The translations under genes were made by a program, and so were the position numbers. This document shows positions 9,058 through 17,807 of a stretch of 64,000 nucleotides of DNA, in pieces. Below the pieces are notes generated by a model. That model was not told where the DNA came from and searched no databases. It was given only the letters and a program-made list of their open reading frames with translations. Position 1 is the stretch's first letter, and each line of letters starts with the position of its first letter. Origin of the DNA: Phycisphaerae bacterium. Lineage in GTDB: Bacteria > Planctomycetota > Phycisphaerae > Phycisphaerales > UBA1924. Location of the stretch: assembly GCA_016793805.1 (NCBI GenBank), contig JAEUIZ010000028.1, forward strand, positions 172,700 to 236,699, in the 5' to 3' direction.

Positions 9058-10034
9058 TACAGCCCCGCCTCGATGCTCGCGTTCGGCGACGCCCTCCAGC
9101 CGTACGTCACGTAGCGATGCTCGAACGTCCCATCGGGGTACAGGTCCACGATCCCGTAGCCCTCGTCGCACTCCTTGTGCCGACCCTTCCACCAGTTCCC
9201 GCTCACCGCCCCGTCGCAGATGTACGCCACGCCCTGGTATTCGATCCGGTCGATCTCGTGGATGTGCCCCGAGAGGCACGCCTTCACGTTGCGGTGCTTC
9301 GCGAAGAGGCCCACGACGCGCTTGGCATCCGTGAGCACCCACGACCTCGAGATCTCGCGCTTCCCCGTCTCCTTGTGCGGCTCCACGAGCGCCGCCGGCA
9401 CGCTCAGGATCGGGATGTGCGTGACCACGAGCACGGGCCGATCCGTGGGCGTGGCCGCCAGGTCGCCCTTGAGCCACTCCCACTGCTCCTCGTCCAGCCG
9501 ACCGATGTACCCGTCGCCCTCGTGCATCACCGAGTCGAGCACGACGACGTGCCAGCCCGCGCGATCGAACGAGCGATACCGCGCCGCGAGCCCGAGTGCC
9601 TCGAGCGCCCGCTTCTTCCCGTAGTTCCGCTCCTCGCCCGTGGTGGCGCTCTTTTTCTTGTTCATCCCCCAGAAGTCGTGGTTGCCCAGGCAGTGCTCGA
9701 CGGCGATCCCGTTGTGGTCGCGGAGCGTCTTGGTGAACAGGTCCCATTGCAGGGCGGTGCGGGCCTCGCCCTGCTCCGCGGTGTCCATCACCAGATCCCC
9801 GCCGGTGAGGATGAGGTCGGGCTTGTCCGCCAGCGCGTTCACGTGCGCCAGGCACGCCGCCATCCCCTCGCCCGCGCGCCGCTCGGGTTGCACGTGCAGG
9901 TCCGTGAGGTGCGCCACGCGGAGCGCGCGCGTGCGCCGGCCATCCTGCGCGCGGGCCTCGCCGGGCCACACCGATGCGACCGCACCCGCCACCGCGCCCG
10001 CCAGCACGCCGCGCCGACTCACCTGTGGATACAT
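9048..10034 (-). CDS. Tat-exported metallophosphoesterase
   Basis: 328 residues. The N-terminus carries a twin-arginine signal (SRRGVLAGAVAGAV, residues 6-19) with a likely cleavage after ARA near residue 29. All motifs of the calcineurin-like fold are present: DLH (45-47), GGD (78-80), GNHD (117-120), VVTHIP and SGHIHEID. These bind two metals and hydrolyse phosphomonoesters or diesters in the periplasm; the substrate cannot be told. An insert rich in Lys follows GNHD (NKKKSATTGEERNYGKKR). GGAG sits about 10 nt before the ATG. It does not appear to be in an operon. Confidence 0.88.
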   Translation of the reverse strand: MYPQVSRRGVLAGAVAGAVASVWPGEARAQDGRRTRALRVAHLTDLHVQPERRAGEGMAACLAHVNALADKPDLILTGGDLVMDTAEQGEARTALQWDLFTKTLRDHNGIAVEHCLGNHDFWGMNKKKSATTGEERNYGKKRALEALGLAARYRSFDRAGWHVVVLDSVMHEGDGYIGRLDEEQWEWLKGDLAATPTDRPVLVVTHIPILSVPAALVEPHKETGKREISRSWVLTDAKRVVGLFAKHRNVKACLSGHIHEIDRIEYQGVAYICDGAVSGNWWKGRHKECDEGYGIVDLYPDGTFEHRYVTYGWRASPNASIEAGLYQA

Positions 10035-10349
10035 GGTGGATTCTCCTTCTCTCGATCGTGATGCGGATGGCCCGATTTTTCTGGGAACCGCCCGCGGGAC
10101 CCTGCGGACAGAATAGCACTTGGGGCTACGTTCGCTCGGCCCGGTCTGGACCGTGCGGCCCCAGGCGTCAGGTTGTTCGAAGATCCAAGTGGAGACTGGC
10201 GATCCGGCGCCCGCCGGGTGGTGGGGCTAGTCCGTGTCGCCAACCTCGGCCGCCGGTGTGTGGGGTTGCGTCTCGCCCCTGTGTTCCCGGCGTCGAGTTT
10301 GCCGCGGCGATGGCCGACGCGCACGAGTCCGGCGTCGCCTGCGGCCCAA

Positions 10350-10392
10350 GGGCCCCTGACCCCCGAGGGGAGCGGTCGGGGGCCCGCTTTTT
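10350..10392 (+). terminator. Intrinsic terminator with no gene upstream on its strand
   Basis: A 12-bp stem, GGGCCCCTGACC (10350-10361) pairing with GGTCGGGGGCCC (10374-10385) with one G-T pair, is followed by GCTTTTTCTT. The strand is set by the T-run. No plus-strand gene is annotated just before it, so it either insulates tuf from read-through of the gene ending at 9057 or ends an unannotated RNA. Confidence 0.7.
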
Positions 10393-10432
10393 CTTCCCAG
10401 CGACCCTCCTGTCGCTTGGCCTGCCCCGCCGG

Positions 10433-10460
10433 TTGACCCCGCACCTTGGCGGGGTAAGAT
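10433..10460 (+). promoter_or_regulatory. Promoter for tRNA-Thr(GGT)/tuf
   Basis: TTGACC (10433-10438), a 16-bp spacer and TAAGAT (10455-10460) match the sigma-70 consensus well. The expected start is near 10467, about 40 nt before the tRNA. It lies just after a terminator, so it probably opens the tRNA-tuf transcription unit. Confidence 0.65.
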
Positions 10461-10508
10461 CGTGGCCTGCTCGGTTGGGCGCGACGGGCCTTTGCCCGCC
10501 GGGCTTGT

Positions 10509-10580
<72 letters not shown>

Positions 10581-10655
10581 TGCGGATGGGACCGAGGCGG
10601 GTGGCGAGCGCCGCCCCTCGTTTCGACGGTGGGATCGTGTTTCTGGAGCATCGAG

Positions 10656-11858
<1,203 letters not shown>

Positions 11859-11933
11859 TCGCTCCCTGGGGCGCCGCCCACGCGGCGCGACATCCGGCCA
11901 CCCCGAACTCGGGCGGCCTACGATTGACCGACT

Positions 11934-11966
11934 CGGCCCTTGGGCATCTCCCCAAGGGCCGCTTTT
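11934..11966 (+). terminator. Intrinsic terminator after tuf
   Basis: CGGCCCTTGGG (11934-11944) and CCCAAGGGCCG (11951-11961) form a perfect 11-bp stem with a 6-nt loop, followed by CTTTTC. It should end or attenuate transcription from tuf before rpmG. Confidence 0.8.
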
Positions 11967-12023
11967 CACGATGGAGACCCCCTCTCCCGCCTCGCGGGAC
12001 GGGGCTGAAAGGGCTGGTGGATC

Positions 12024-12206
12024 ATGGCCAAGAAGAAGGCTGCCGCTCGAGAGTACCTCTGGCTCCAGTGCACCGAGACCAACGACCTCAACTACCGCAC
12101 CGAGGTCAACACCAAGGGCGGGATGCCCGAGAAACTCAAGGAGGGCCTCATGAAGTACTCCCCGCGCGTGCGGAAGCACACGCTGCACAAGGTCAAGAAG
12201 AAGTAG
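12024..12206 (+). CDS. rpmG: 50S ribosomal protein bL33
   Basis: 60 residues, with the family pattern REYLWLQCTETNDLNYRT and KYSPRVRKHTLHK. It is a small protein of the large ribosomal subunit near the E site. The zinc-ribbon form has two CxxC pairs; here only one Cys remains (C16) and the second pair is Ser/Val (KYSPRVRK), so this is a zinc-free (C-minus) version. The position between tuf and secE-nusG is the classic order. The basic residues at both ends fit rRNA binding. Confidence 0.95.
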   Translation: MAKKKAAAREYLWLQCTETNDLNYRTEVNTKGGMPEKLKEGLMKYSPRVRKHTLHKVKKK

Positions 12207-12281
12207 CACTTCGGCAGCACCACCGGCCCGTGCGACGCCGCTCGTGGCTTCGGACGCCGGTGGGGTGTTGGCGAGGTTCGG

Positions 12282-12354
12282 ACGCCGGTAGCTCAACTGG
12301 TAGAGCAGCGGATTCCAAATCCGCAGGTTGCGGGTTCAAGTCCCTCCCGGCGTG
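12282..12354 (+). tRNA. tRNA-Trp (CCA)
   Basis: 73 nt: acceptor ACGCCGG/CCGGCGT with discriminator G, D-arm GCTC...GAGC, anticodon stem GCGGA/TCCGC with loop TTCCAAA (anticodon CCA). The T-stem GCGGG/CCCTC has one mismatch. It lies between rpmG and secE and is probably co-transcribed with them, as in many bacteria. Confidence 0.95.
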
Positions 12355-12399
12355 TTGATCGCTGATGCCGAGCAAGTCGCTCGGCCTGGAACCATCCGC

Positions 12400-13104
12400 A
12401 TGGGCTTTGCGCTGTACAAGCCGGGTCAGGGATACTGGGTCCGCGTCATGACCGCCGCCTTCGCCGGCGCCCTGGTCATGGCCGCGTGCGCGTGGCTCTG
12501 GAGCCAACTCGAGGCCGCCTCGACCCGCCTGATCCCGGTCACGAGTTACGAACTCGCCCTCTCCACCGCCGAGGGCGAGCCCGTCCCAGCGGGCCAGACC
12601 ATCGCCCTCTTCGGCCCGGGACCCGACGGCGTCCCCGTCGAGATCGGAACCGCCGTCGTCAAGGCCGACAACCCGACCTCCTCCGGCGGCGACCGCCTCC
12701 TCATCGCCCCGCCGACGCTCAAACGAGACCAGAACATCGCCAACGTGCGCAGCGTCGGGCCGCCCGCCGCCAGCACCATCACCCGCAAGGGCGTCGTGGT
12801 CGGCACGCCGACCAAGAACACCGCCTTCGAACCGCTCTACCTCCAGGCCGGGGGCGTCGGGATCCTGCTCATCCTCGGGACCGTCCTCATCTACTACCTC
12901 GTCGGTGTCAAGCCCGCGATCTCCGAGTTCCTCATCGCCACCGACGGCGAGATGCGCAAGGTCAACTGGTCCACCCGCAAGGACATCATCGGGTCCACCT
13001 GGGTCGTCATCATCTGGTCCATCCTCCTCGCCACGGGGCTCTTCGGCGTCGACCTCGCCTTCTCCGCCTTCTTCCGCCTCATCGGCGTCCTCCAGGGCGG
13101 CTGA
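12400..13104 (+). CDS. secE: Preprotein translocase subunit SecE (extended form)
   Basis: 234 residues, about twice the usual length or more. The conserved SecE part is at the C-terminus: amphipathic helix EFLIATDGEMRKVNWSTRKD (about 176-195), then the last membrane span (200-228). SecE clamps SecY in the inner-membrane translocon. Before it are a membrane span at about 14-34, a soluble region of about 110 residues (38-147) and a second span (148-169). Three spans also occur in E. coli SecE, but there the loop is short. The ATG at 12400 gives the start MGFALYKPGQGYW; an earlier in-frame start would overlap the tRNA. nusG follows 48 bp downstream. Confidence 0.9.
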   Translation: MGFALYKPGQGYWVRVMTAAFAGALVMAACAWLWSQLEAASTRLIPVTSYELALSTAEGEPVPAGQTIALFGPGPDGVPVEIGTAVVKADNPTSSGGDRLLIAPPTLKRDQNIANVRSVGPPAASTITRKGVVVGTPTKNTAFEPLYLQAGGVGILLILGTVLIYYLVGVKPAISEFLIATDGEMRKVNWSTRKDIIGSTWVVIIWSILLATGLFGVDLAFSAFFRLIGVLQGG

Positions 13105-13152
13105 GCCCGCGCCGCGCGACACTCCCTCCCACCCCTCGCCCGGAGTCTTTCC

Positions 13153-13776
13153 ATGCCCGAGTCCGCTCCCATCCAATCCCCCGACACCCCCCCCACCCCC
13201 GAGGAGGGCCTCCGTCGCGAGGGCATGAACTGGTTCACCCTCCGCGTCGCCTCCAACAAGGAGAACTCGGTCCGCGAGACCCTCCTCCGCAAGGTCGCGA
13301 TCGAGAACATGACCCACCTCGTCGGCCGGATCCTCGTCCCCACCGAGAAGACCAAGACCATCAAGGCCGGGAAGCAGCGCATCACCGAGACCAAGCTCTA
13401 CCCGGGCTATGTCTTCGTCGAGATGCGGCTCGAGCCCGACGGGCGGATCCCGCAGGACGTCTTCTTCCTCATCAAGGAGACCACCGGCGTGGGCGACTTC
13501 GTCGGGACCGCCGGGCGGCCCTCGCCCCTCAAGGACCACGAGATCGAGAAACTCCACAAGGACTCCCGCAAGCCCGAGGAGGAGCCCCTCGTCAAGATGG
13601 TCTTCCAGAAGGGCGAGCACGTCACCATCAAGGAAGGCCCCTTCCAGGGCTACGAGGGAACCGTCGACGAACTCCTCCCCGACAAGGGCCTCGTCCGCGT
13701 CCTCGTCACCATCTTCGGCCGCCAAGCCCCCATCGAGATCGAGGAGTGGCAGATCGGCAAGGCCGAGGAGGCGTAG
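13153..13776 (+). CDS. nusG: Transcription termination/antitermination factor NusG
   Basis: 207 residues: a Pro-rich acidic N-terminal tail (1-24), the NGN domain (about 25-130; NWFTLRVASNKENSVRETL, LYPGYVFVEM) and a KOW domain (about 150-203; KGEHVTIKEGPFQGYEGTV). NusG binds RNA polymerase and, through KOW, Rho or the ribosome. It is directly downstream of secE, as in most bacteria. What is missing is the rplK-rplA gene pair that usually follows: the next gene here is an unrelated one on the other strand. Confidence 0.96.
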   Translation: MPESAPIQSPDTPPTPEEGLRREGMNWFTLRVASNKENSVRETLLRKVAIENMTHLVGRILVPTEKTKTIKAGKQRITETKLYPGYVFVEMRLEPDGRIPQDVFFLIKETTGVGDFVGTAGRPSPLKDHEIEKLHKDSRKPEEEPLVKMVFQKGEHVTIKEGPFQGYEGTVDELLPDKGLVRVLVTIFGRQAPIEIEEWQIGKAEEA

Positions 13777-13933
13777 GCGAGAGCAAAGCAACAAGGCAGC
13801 ACATCGCTCACGCCAGACAAGGCGAAGCGACACCTCTGAAGCGATGAGGGGATGCGAAGACTGGGGAGCGTGCCTGACAGGGCAACTGCTTGCACCGCTG
13901 CTCTGCCGCCCTGCTTCGCCGCTTCGCCCTCCC

Positions 13934-15949
13934 CTACCCCACCGAGCAGTGCACCGCCCCGTTTCGCCGCTGCGACTCGGCGCACAGGATCGGCACCACC
14001 CTCGCCGACGTCTCTCGCTCATAGATCGCCGCCGCCGCGCGGTCCAGCGCCGCGTAGAACCCGCCCGTTGCAGGCATGAGCACGATCCCCGGCAGATGCA
14101 CCGCGTTGACGTAGTTCAGCCCCCGATCCGCCTCCGCGAAACTCGGCAGTCCCACCACCCTCATTCCCAGGCGCCGGAGCAACTGCACGAGCGTGCGCCG
14201 CTCCGCGTCCGCGCGCCGGAGCGCCCGCAGGTACGCCGATCCGTGGTCCTCCGGGCGTGAGCCGGGCCCCGCGCCCAGCGACGCGGCAACCACATCGACC
14301 GCCATCAGAAACGCTTCGAGATTCGCCGGGCCAAAGTCCGCCTCGCCCTCGCGGAACGCCTCCGCGAGCGCCTCGGGGAAGTGCCCCGGCCCGACCGCGA
14401 CGCGATCCAGCGCCGCGACCACCCGCGGCACCGCCGCGCCGACCCGCCCCCGCCGCAACTCCTCCCGCGCCGCCCCCGCCTCGGCGCCCGACATGGCGCC
14501 GCTCGCGGCCAGCCCGTCCAGCCCGCGCTCCAGCACGAGCCGCGCCGCCGCCGTCGTGTCGTTCACGAACGCCACGACCCGACCCGAGCCGTCGGCACGC
14601 ACCGAGACCTCGAAATCGGTGTGGAACCCGACCGCCGGCACCACCACCGCCTCGTCCGCGCCCATCTCGACCCGAAGCGCCTCGAGCGCCCCCGCCCCGC
14701 TCCCCGTCGCCGACATGCCCAGCGCCGCGTTCCGATGCACCTCCGCCTCCCCCACCAGCGCCACCACCCGCCCGTTCGCCTCTCGATACGCCAGCACGTT
14801 CCCGCCCTGAAAGACCAGCGGCGACCGCACCACCCGCCCGACCGTTCTCCCCGCACCGCCGCCAAGTTCCCGCCCGACCGCGCGCTCCAACCCCTCCGCC
14901 AGGAACGACTCCCCGGGCACGAAGATCGACCCCTCCTCGCCGCGGCTCGCGAACCGCGGAACCATCCACGCCCACTCATCATCCACCACGCCCGCCCTCG
15001 CGTTGTCCTGGGCCCACTGGGCCACGGGAAGCGACTCGACGACGAACGTCAGCCGCGACGGATCGGCCGCGATCACCCCCGCGAGCGCCTCGGCCACGCC
15101 CGCCGCGTTGCGGTCCTCGACGCTCACGATCGCGCGCACGTCCGGGACCGCCTCGAGCACCTGCCGGACCACGTCAAGCCCCCCGCCGGCACCCACGGCG
15201 AACCACGCCCGCCCACTCGTGGCCTGGAGGCGCATGGCGCGCGCACGCTCCTGCCCGCTGTCCAGCGCCAGGCGGAACCCCGGCGCGGTGGGCCTCCACG
15301 CCCGTGCCTCGTGCCGGAGGCCCATGACCAACTGCGCGACGCCGGCGCCCGCACTCGCGACGCGGGCCGCCAGCGCGCGCGCGCAGTCGTCCTCGGTCTC
15401 GCCCGCGTGCCGGCGGAGGAGGATGTCCGTGGGGATGCCGACGCGACGCAGCGTGTCGGCGGGTCGATCCGTGCGCACAAGGGCGGCCGCGCCGAGCAGT
15501 TCGATGGCGCACACAACCGTGGCCTCGAGTCCGTCCGCGGCCAGTCGGTCGCCGACGTGCGCCGCGGCGTCGGACTCTGGCCCCGGCGCGGGCGGGTCCG
15601 TCGGGGGGTCGAACGCCGCGAACGATCGCCGGGCCGGGCGGTCCTCCGCGAGGGCCATCCGCCGCGCGAGTTCGTCCCCCCGCGCGCGCGCATCGACGAC
15701 CCTCGCCCCGCCGAACCCCGGCAGGGGCGAGCCCTCCGGCGGCTTGGACGGCGGGGGCACGGCATAGGTCCGGGTGGGGTCTGCCGGGATGACCACCCGA
15801 TGCCGCTGCTGGAACGTGGTGCGGATGATCCGGTCCACGACGCGATCGACGAACGCCCGGGGCAGGGCGAGATCGGCGACCGTCTGCGCCCCCATCGGCT
15901 GGCGAAGGAGATTCCCGCGGACTTCATCTTCGATGGAGGGGCGCGGCAT
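13934..15949 (-). CDS. Guanidino-modifying enzyme-like protein (peptidyl-arginine/agmatine deiminase fold, divergent)
   Basis: 671 residues. Scattered motifs match the deiminase superfamily: WAQDN (312-316; families usually have W.RD.GP), FQGGN (380-384; usually EGGN), FHTDFEV with H443 and D445 (usually GH.D), and a C-terminal AVHCSVG with C668 (usually GG.HC). Together these supply a plausible Cys/His/Asp catalytic set for hydrolysing or transferring a guanidino group. It is far longer than agmatine deiminase (about 370), with roughly 290 extra N-terminal residues I do not recognise. The start at 15949 is favoured because a TATTGT box ends 6 nt before it; a frame start 17 codons upstream is the alternative. 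Substrate unknown; it could also be inactive. Confidence 0.62.
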   Translation of the reverse strand: MPRPSIEDEVRGNLLRQPMGAQTVADLALPRAFVDRVVDRIIRTTFQQRHRVVIPADPTRTYAVPPPSKPPEGSPLPGFGGARVVDARARGDELARRMALAEDRPARRSFAAFDPPTDPPAPGPESDAAAHVGDRLAADGLEATVVCAIELLGAAALVRTDRPADTLRRVGIPTDILLRRHAGETEDDCARALAARVASAGAGVAQLVMGLRHEARAWRPTAPGFRLALDSGQERARAMRLQATSGRAWFAVGAGGGLDVVRQVLEAVPDVRAIVSVEDRNAAGVAEALAGVIAADPSRLTFVVESLPVAQWAQDNARAGVVDDEWAWMVPRFASRGEEGSIFVPGESFLAEGLERAVGRELGGGAGRTVGRVVRSPLVFQGGNVLAYREANGRVVALVGEAEVHRNAALGMSATGSGAGALEALRVEMGADEAVVVPAVGFHTDFEVSVRADGSGRVVAFVNDTTAAARLVLERGLDGLAASGAMSGAEAGAAREELRRGRVGAAVPRVVAALDRVAVGPGHFPEALAEAFREGEADFGPANLEAFLMAVDVVAASLGAGPGSRPEDHGSAYLRALRRADAERRTLVQLLRRLGMRVVGLPSFAEADRGLNYVNAVHLPGIVLMPATGGFYAALDRAAAAIYERETSARVVPILCAESQRRNGAVHCSVG

Positions 15950-16089
15950 CGGCGCACAATAGCGACCGCGATCCGAACGGGGACCGATCTCGGCTCGCAT
16001 TGACGAATCCCAAACGCAGGCCGATCGGGACTGGACGACCTCGGGATGGCGGCAAGAATGAGCGACCCAAAGCGGCGAGGGCGACGCGC

Positions 16090-17037
16090 ATGATCGAACT
16101 CAAGCAACTCGTGAAGCGATTCGGGCCGTTCACCGCAGTGGACGGCGTGACGTTCCGCGTGAACACGGGGGAGGTGGTCGGGTTCCTGGGGCCAAACGGG
16201 GCGGGCAAGTCGACGACGATGAAGATGGTGGCGGGGTACCTGACGCCCACGTCGGGCTCGGCGAGCGTGGCGGGGCACGAGATCGCGTCCGAGCCGCTGG
16301 CGGTCAAGCGGGTGCTGGGGTACCTGCCCGAGGGGGCGCCGGCGTATCCGGACATGACGCCCGAGTCGTTCCTGCGGTTCGTGGCGCAGATCCGGGGTCT
16401 GCGGGGCGCGGCGGCGCGGGAGCGGATCGCGCACGTCGTGGGGCTGGTGCATCTGGAGGGCGTGATGCGGCAGCCGATCGAGACGCTCTCGAAGGGCTTC
16501 AAGCGGCGCGTGGGGCTCGCGCAGGCGATCCTGCACGATCCGGCGGCGCTCATCATGGACGAGCCGACGGACGGCCTGGACCCCAATCAGAAGCACGAGG
16601 TGCGGACGCTGATCCGTTCGATGGCGTCGACGAAGGCGGTGATCCTCTCGACGCACATCCTCGAGGAAGTCGAGGCGGTGTGCACGCGGGTGGTGCTCAT
16701 CAACCGTGGGCGGATCGTGTTCGACGGCACGCCGCGGGAGTTCCAGCAGAAGTCGCGGCACGCGGGAGCGGTGCGGGTGCAGGTGCGGGCGGCGGCGGAG
16801 CAGCGCGAGGCGATCGCACGCGAGTTGCGGAGCCTGGGGAGCGCGGCCGGCGTCGAGGAGGTGGGCGGCACGGACGGACGCTTCGAGTGCGTCGTGCTGG
16901 CGAAGAACCGCGAGGCCCTTCCGGGAGAGATCACGCGAGCGGCTCGCGGCAAGGGCTGGGAACTCGAGAGCGTCGCGGTCGAGCCCGGGCGGCTCGACGA
17001 GGTGTTCCGGTCGATGACCACGGGAGGCGCGCGATGA
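16090..17037 (+). CDS. ABC transporter ATP-binding protein, GldA-like
   Basis: 315 residues. Walker [10 protein letters not shown] is at 34-42, the signature is LSKGFKRRV (a variant of LSGGQ common in this family), and Walker B reads LIMDEPTDGLD. Residues 230-315 form a C-terminal extension ending in the typical LDEVFRSMT. It should energise the membrane protein encoded next, whose ATG overlaps this stop (ATGA). The cluster order ATPase-permease-GldG-DUF4340 is the one seen for Gld-type auxiliary ABC systems. The MIEL start at 16090 matches the family; an in-frame ATG 30 codons upstream is less likely. Confidence 0.88.
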   Translation: MIELKQLVKRFGPFTAVDGVTFRVNTGEVVGFLGPNGAGKSTTMKMVAGYLTPTSGSASVAGHEIASEPLAVKRVLGYLPEGAPAYPDMTPESFLRFVAQIRGLRGAAARERIAHVVGLVHLEGVMRQPIETLSKGFKRRVGLAQAILHDPAALIMDEPTDGLDPNQKHEVRTLIRSMASTKAVILSTHILEEVEAVCTRVVLINRGRIVFDGTPREFQQKSRHAGAVRVQVRAAAEQREAIARELRSLGSAAGVEEVGGTDGRFECVVLAKNREALPGEITRAARGKGWELESVAVEPGRLDEVFRSMTTGGAR

Positions 17038-17804
17038 GCGGGGTGGCGGCAACACCGGTCGGGTTCGCCGGGGCGGCGTGGGCGGTGGCCAAGCGCGAAC
17101 TCGCGGGCTACTTCGTCACGCCGGTGGCGTACGTGTTCACGATCATCTTCCTGCTCGTGACGGGCGTGTTCACGTTCGCCAGCGGGCTGGGTGGTTTTTT
17201 CGAGCGCGGGCAGGCGGACCTGTCGGCGTTCTTCTTCTTCCATCCGTGGCTGTACCTGTTCCTGATCCCGGCGATCTCGATGCGGCTGTGGGCCGAGGAG
17301 CGGAAGCAGGGGACGCTGGAACTGCTGCTGACGCTCCCGGTCCCGCTGGGGGCGGCGGTGATCGGGAAGTTCCTGGCGGCGTGGCTCTTCGCGGGGATCG
17401 CGCTGGCGCTGACGTTCCCGATGTGGGTGACGTGCGCGTACCTGGGCAACCCGGACCACGGGGTGATCGTCGCGGCGTACCTCGGGTCGTTCCTGATGGC
17501 CGGGGGGTTCCTGGCGATCGGGTCGGCGGTGTCGGCGCTGACGAAGAACCAGGTGATCGCGTTCGTCGTGTCGGTGGTCGTGTGCTTCGGGTTCCTGCTG
17601 TCGGGGTACGGCCCGGTGCTGGACTTCGTGCGCGGGTGGGCGCCGCAGGCGGTGATCGACGCGATCGCGTCGTTCAGTTTCCTGACGCGGTTCGACGCGA
17701 TCAGCAAGGGCGTGGTGGACCTGCGGGACCTGATCTACTTCGTGTCGCTGATCGCGACGTTCCTGTTCGCGACGGTGGTGATCGTGGACGCCAAGAAGGC
17801 CTGA
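17034..17804 (+). CDS. ABC transporter permease, GldF-like (ABC-2 type)
   Basis: 256 residues with six predicted membrane spans. The start (WAVAKRELAGYFVTPVAYVF) and the LWAEERKQGTLELLLTLPV stretch near residues 85-105 are characteristic of the ABC-2 permeases of Gld-type clusters. It forms the membrane part of the transporter with the GldA-like ATPase. The substrate is unknown; in Bacteroidetes Gld proteins are tied to gliding, but planctomycete members are found without that machinery, so gliding should not be assumed. Confidence 0.88.
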   Translation: MSGVAATPVGFAGAAWAVAKRELAGYFVTPVAYVFTIIFLLVTGVFTFASGLGGFFERGQADLSAFFFFHPWLYLFLIPAISMRLWAEERKQGTLELLLTLPVPLGAAVIGKFLAAWLFAGIALALTFPMWVTCAYLGNPDHGVIVAAYLGSFLMAGGFLAIGSAVSALTKNQVIAFVVSVVVCFGFLLSGYGPVLDFVRGWAPQAVIDAIASFSFLTRFDAISKGVVDLRDLIYFVSLIATFLFATVVIVDAKKA

Positions 17805-17807
17805 GCC

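Larger units (their letters stand above)
10035..10508. other. Intergenic region between phosphoesterase and tRNA-Thr
   Basis: 474 bp without a gene I can support. It holds the 5' region of the phosphoesterase gene, an intrinsic terminator on the plus strand (10350-10392) and the tRNA-Thr/tuf promoter (10433-10460). The open frames across it have no homology I recognise and look like GC-rich noise. Confidence 0.6.

Noticed and set aside
12251..12290. Direct repeat CGGACGCCGGT flanking the tRNA-Trp start as an attachment site
   Set aside because: It is 11 nt, only 29 bp apart, and no integrase or island follows.
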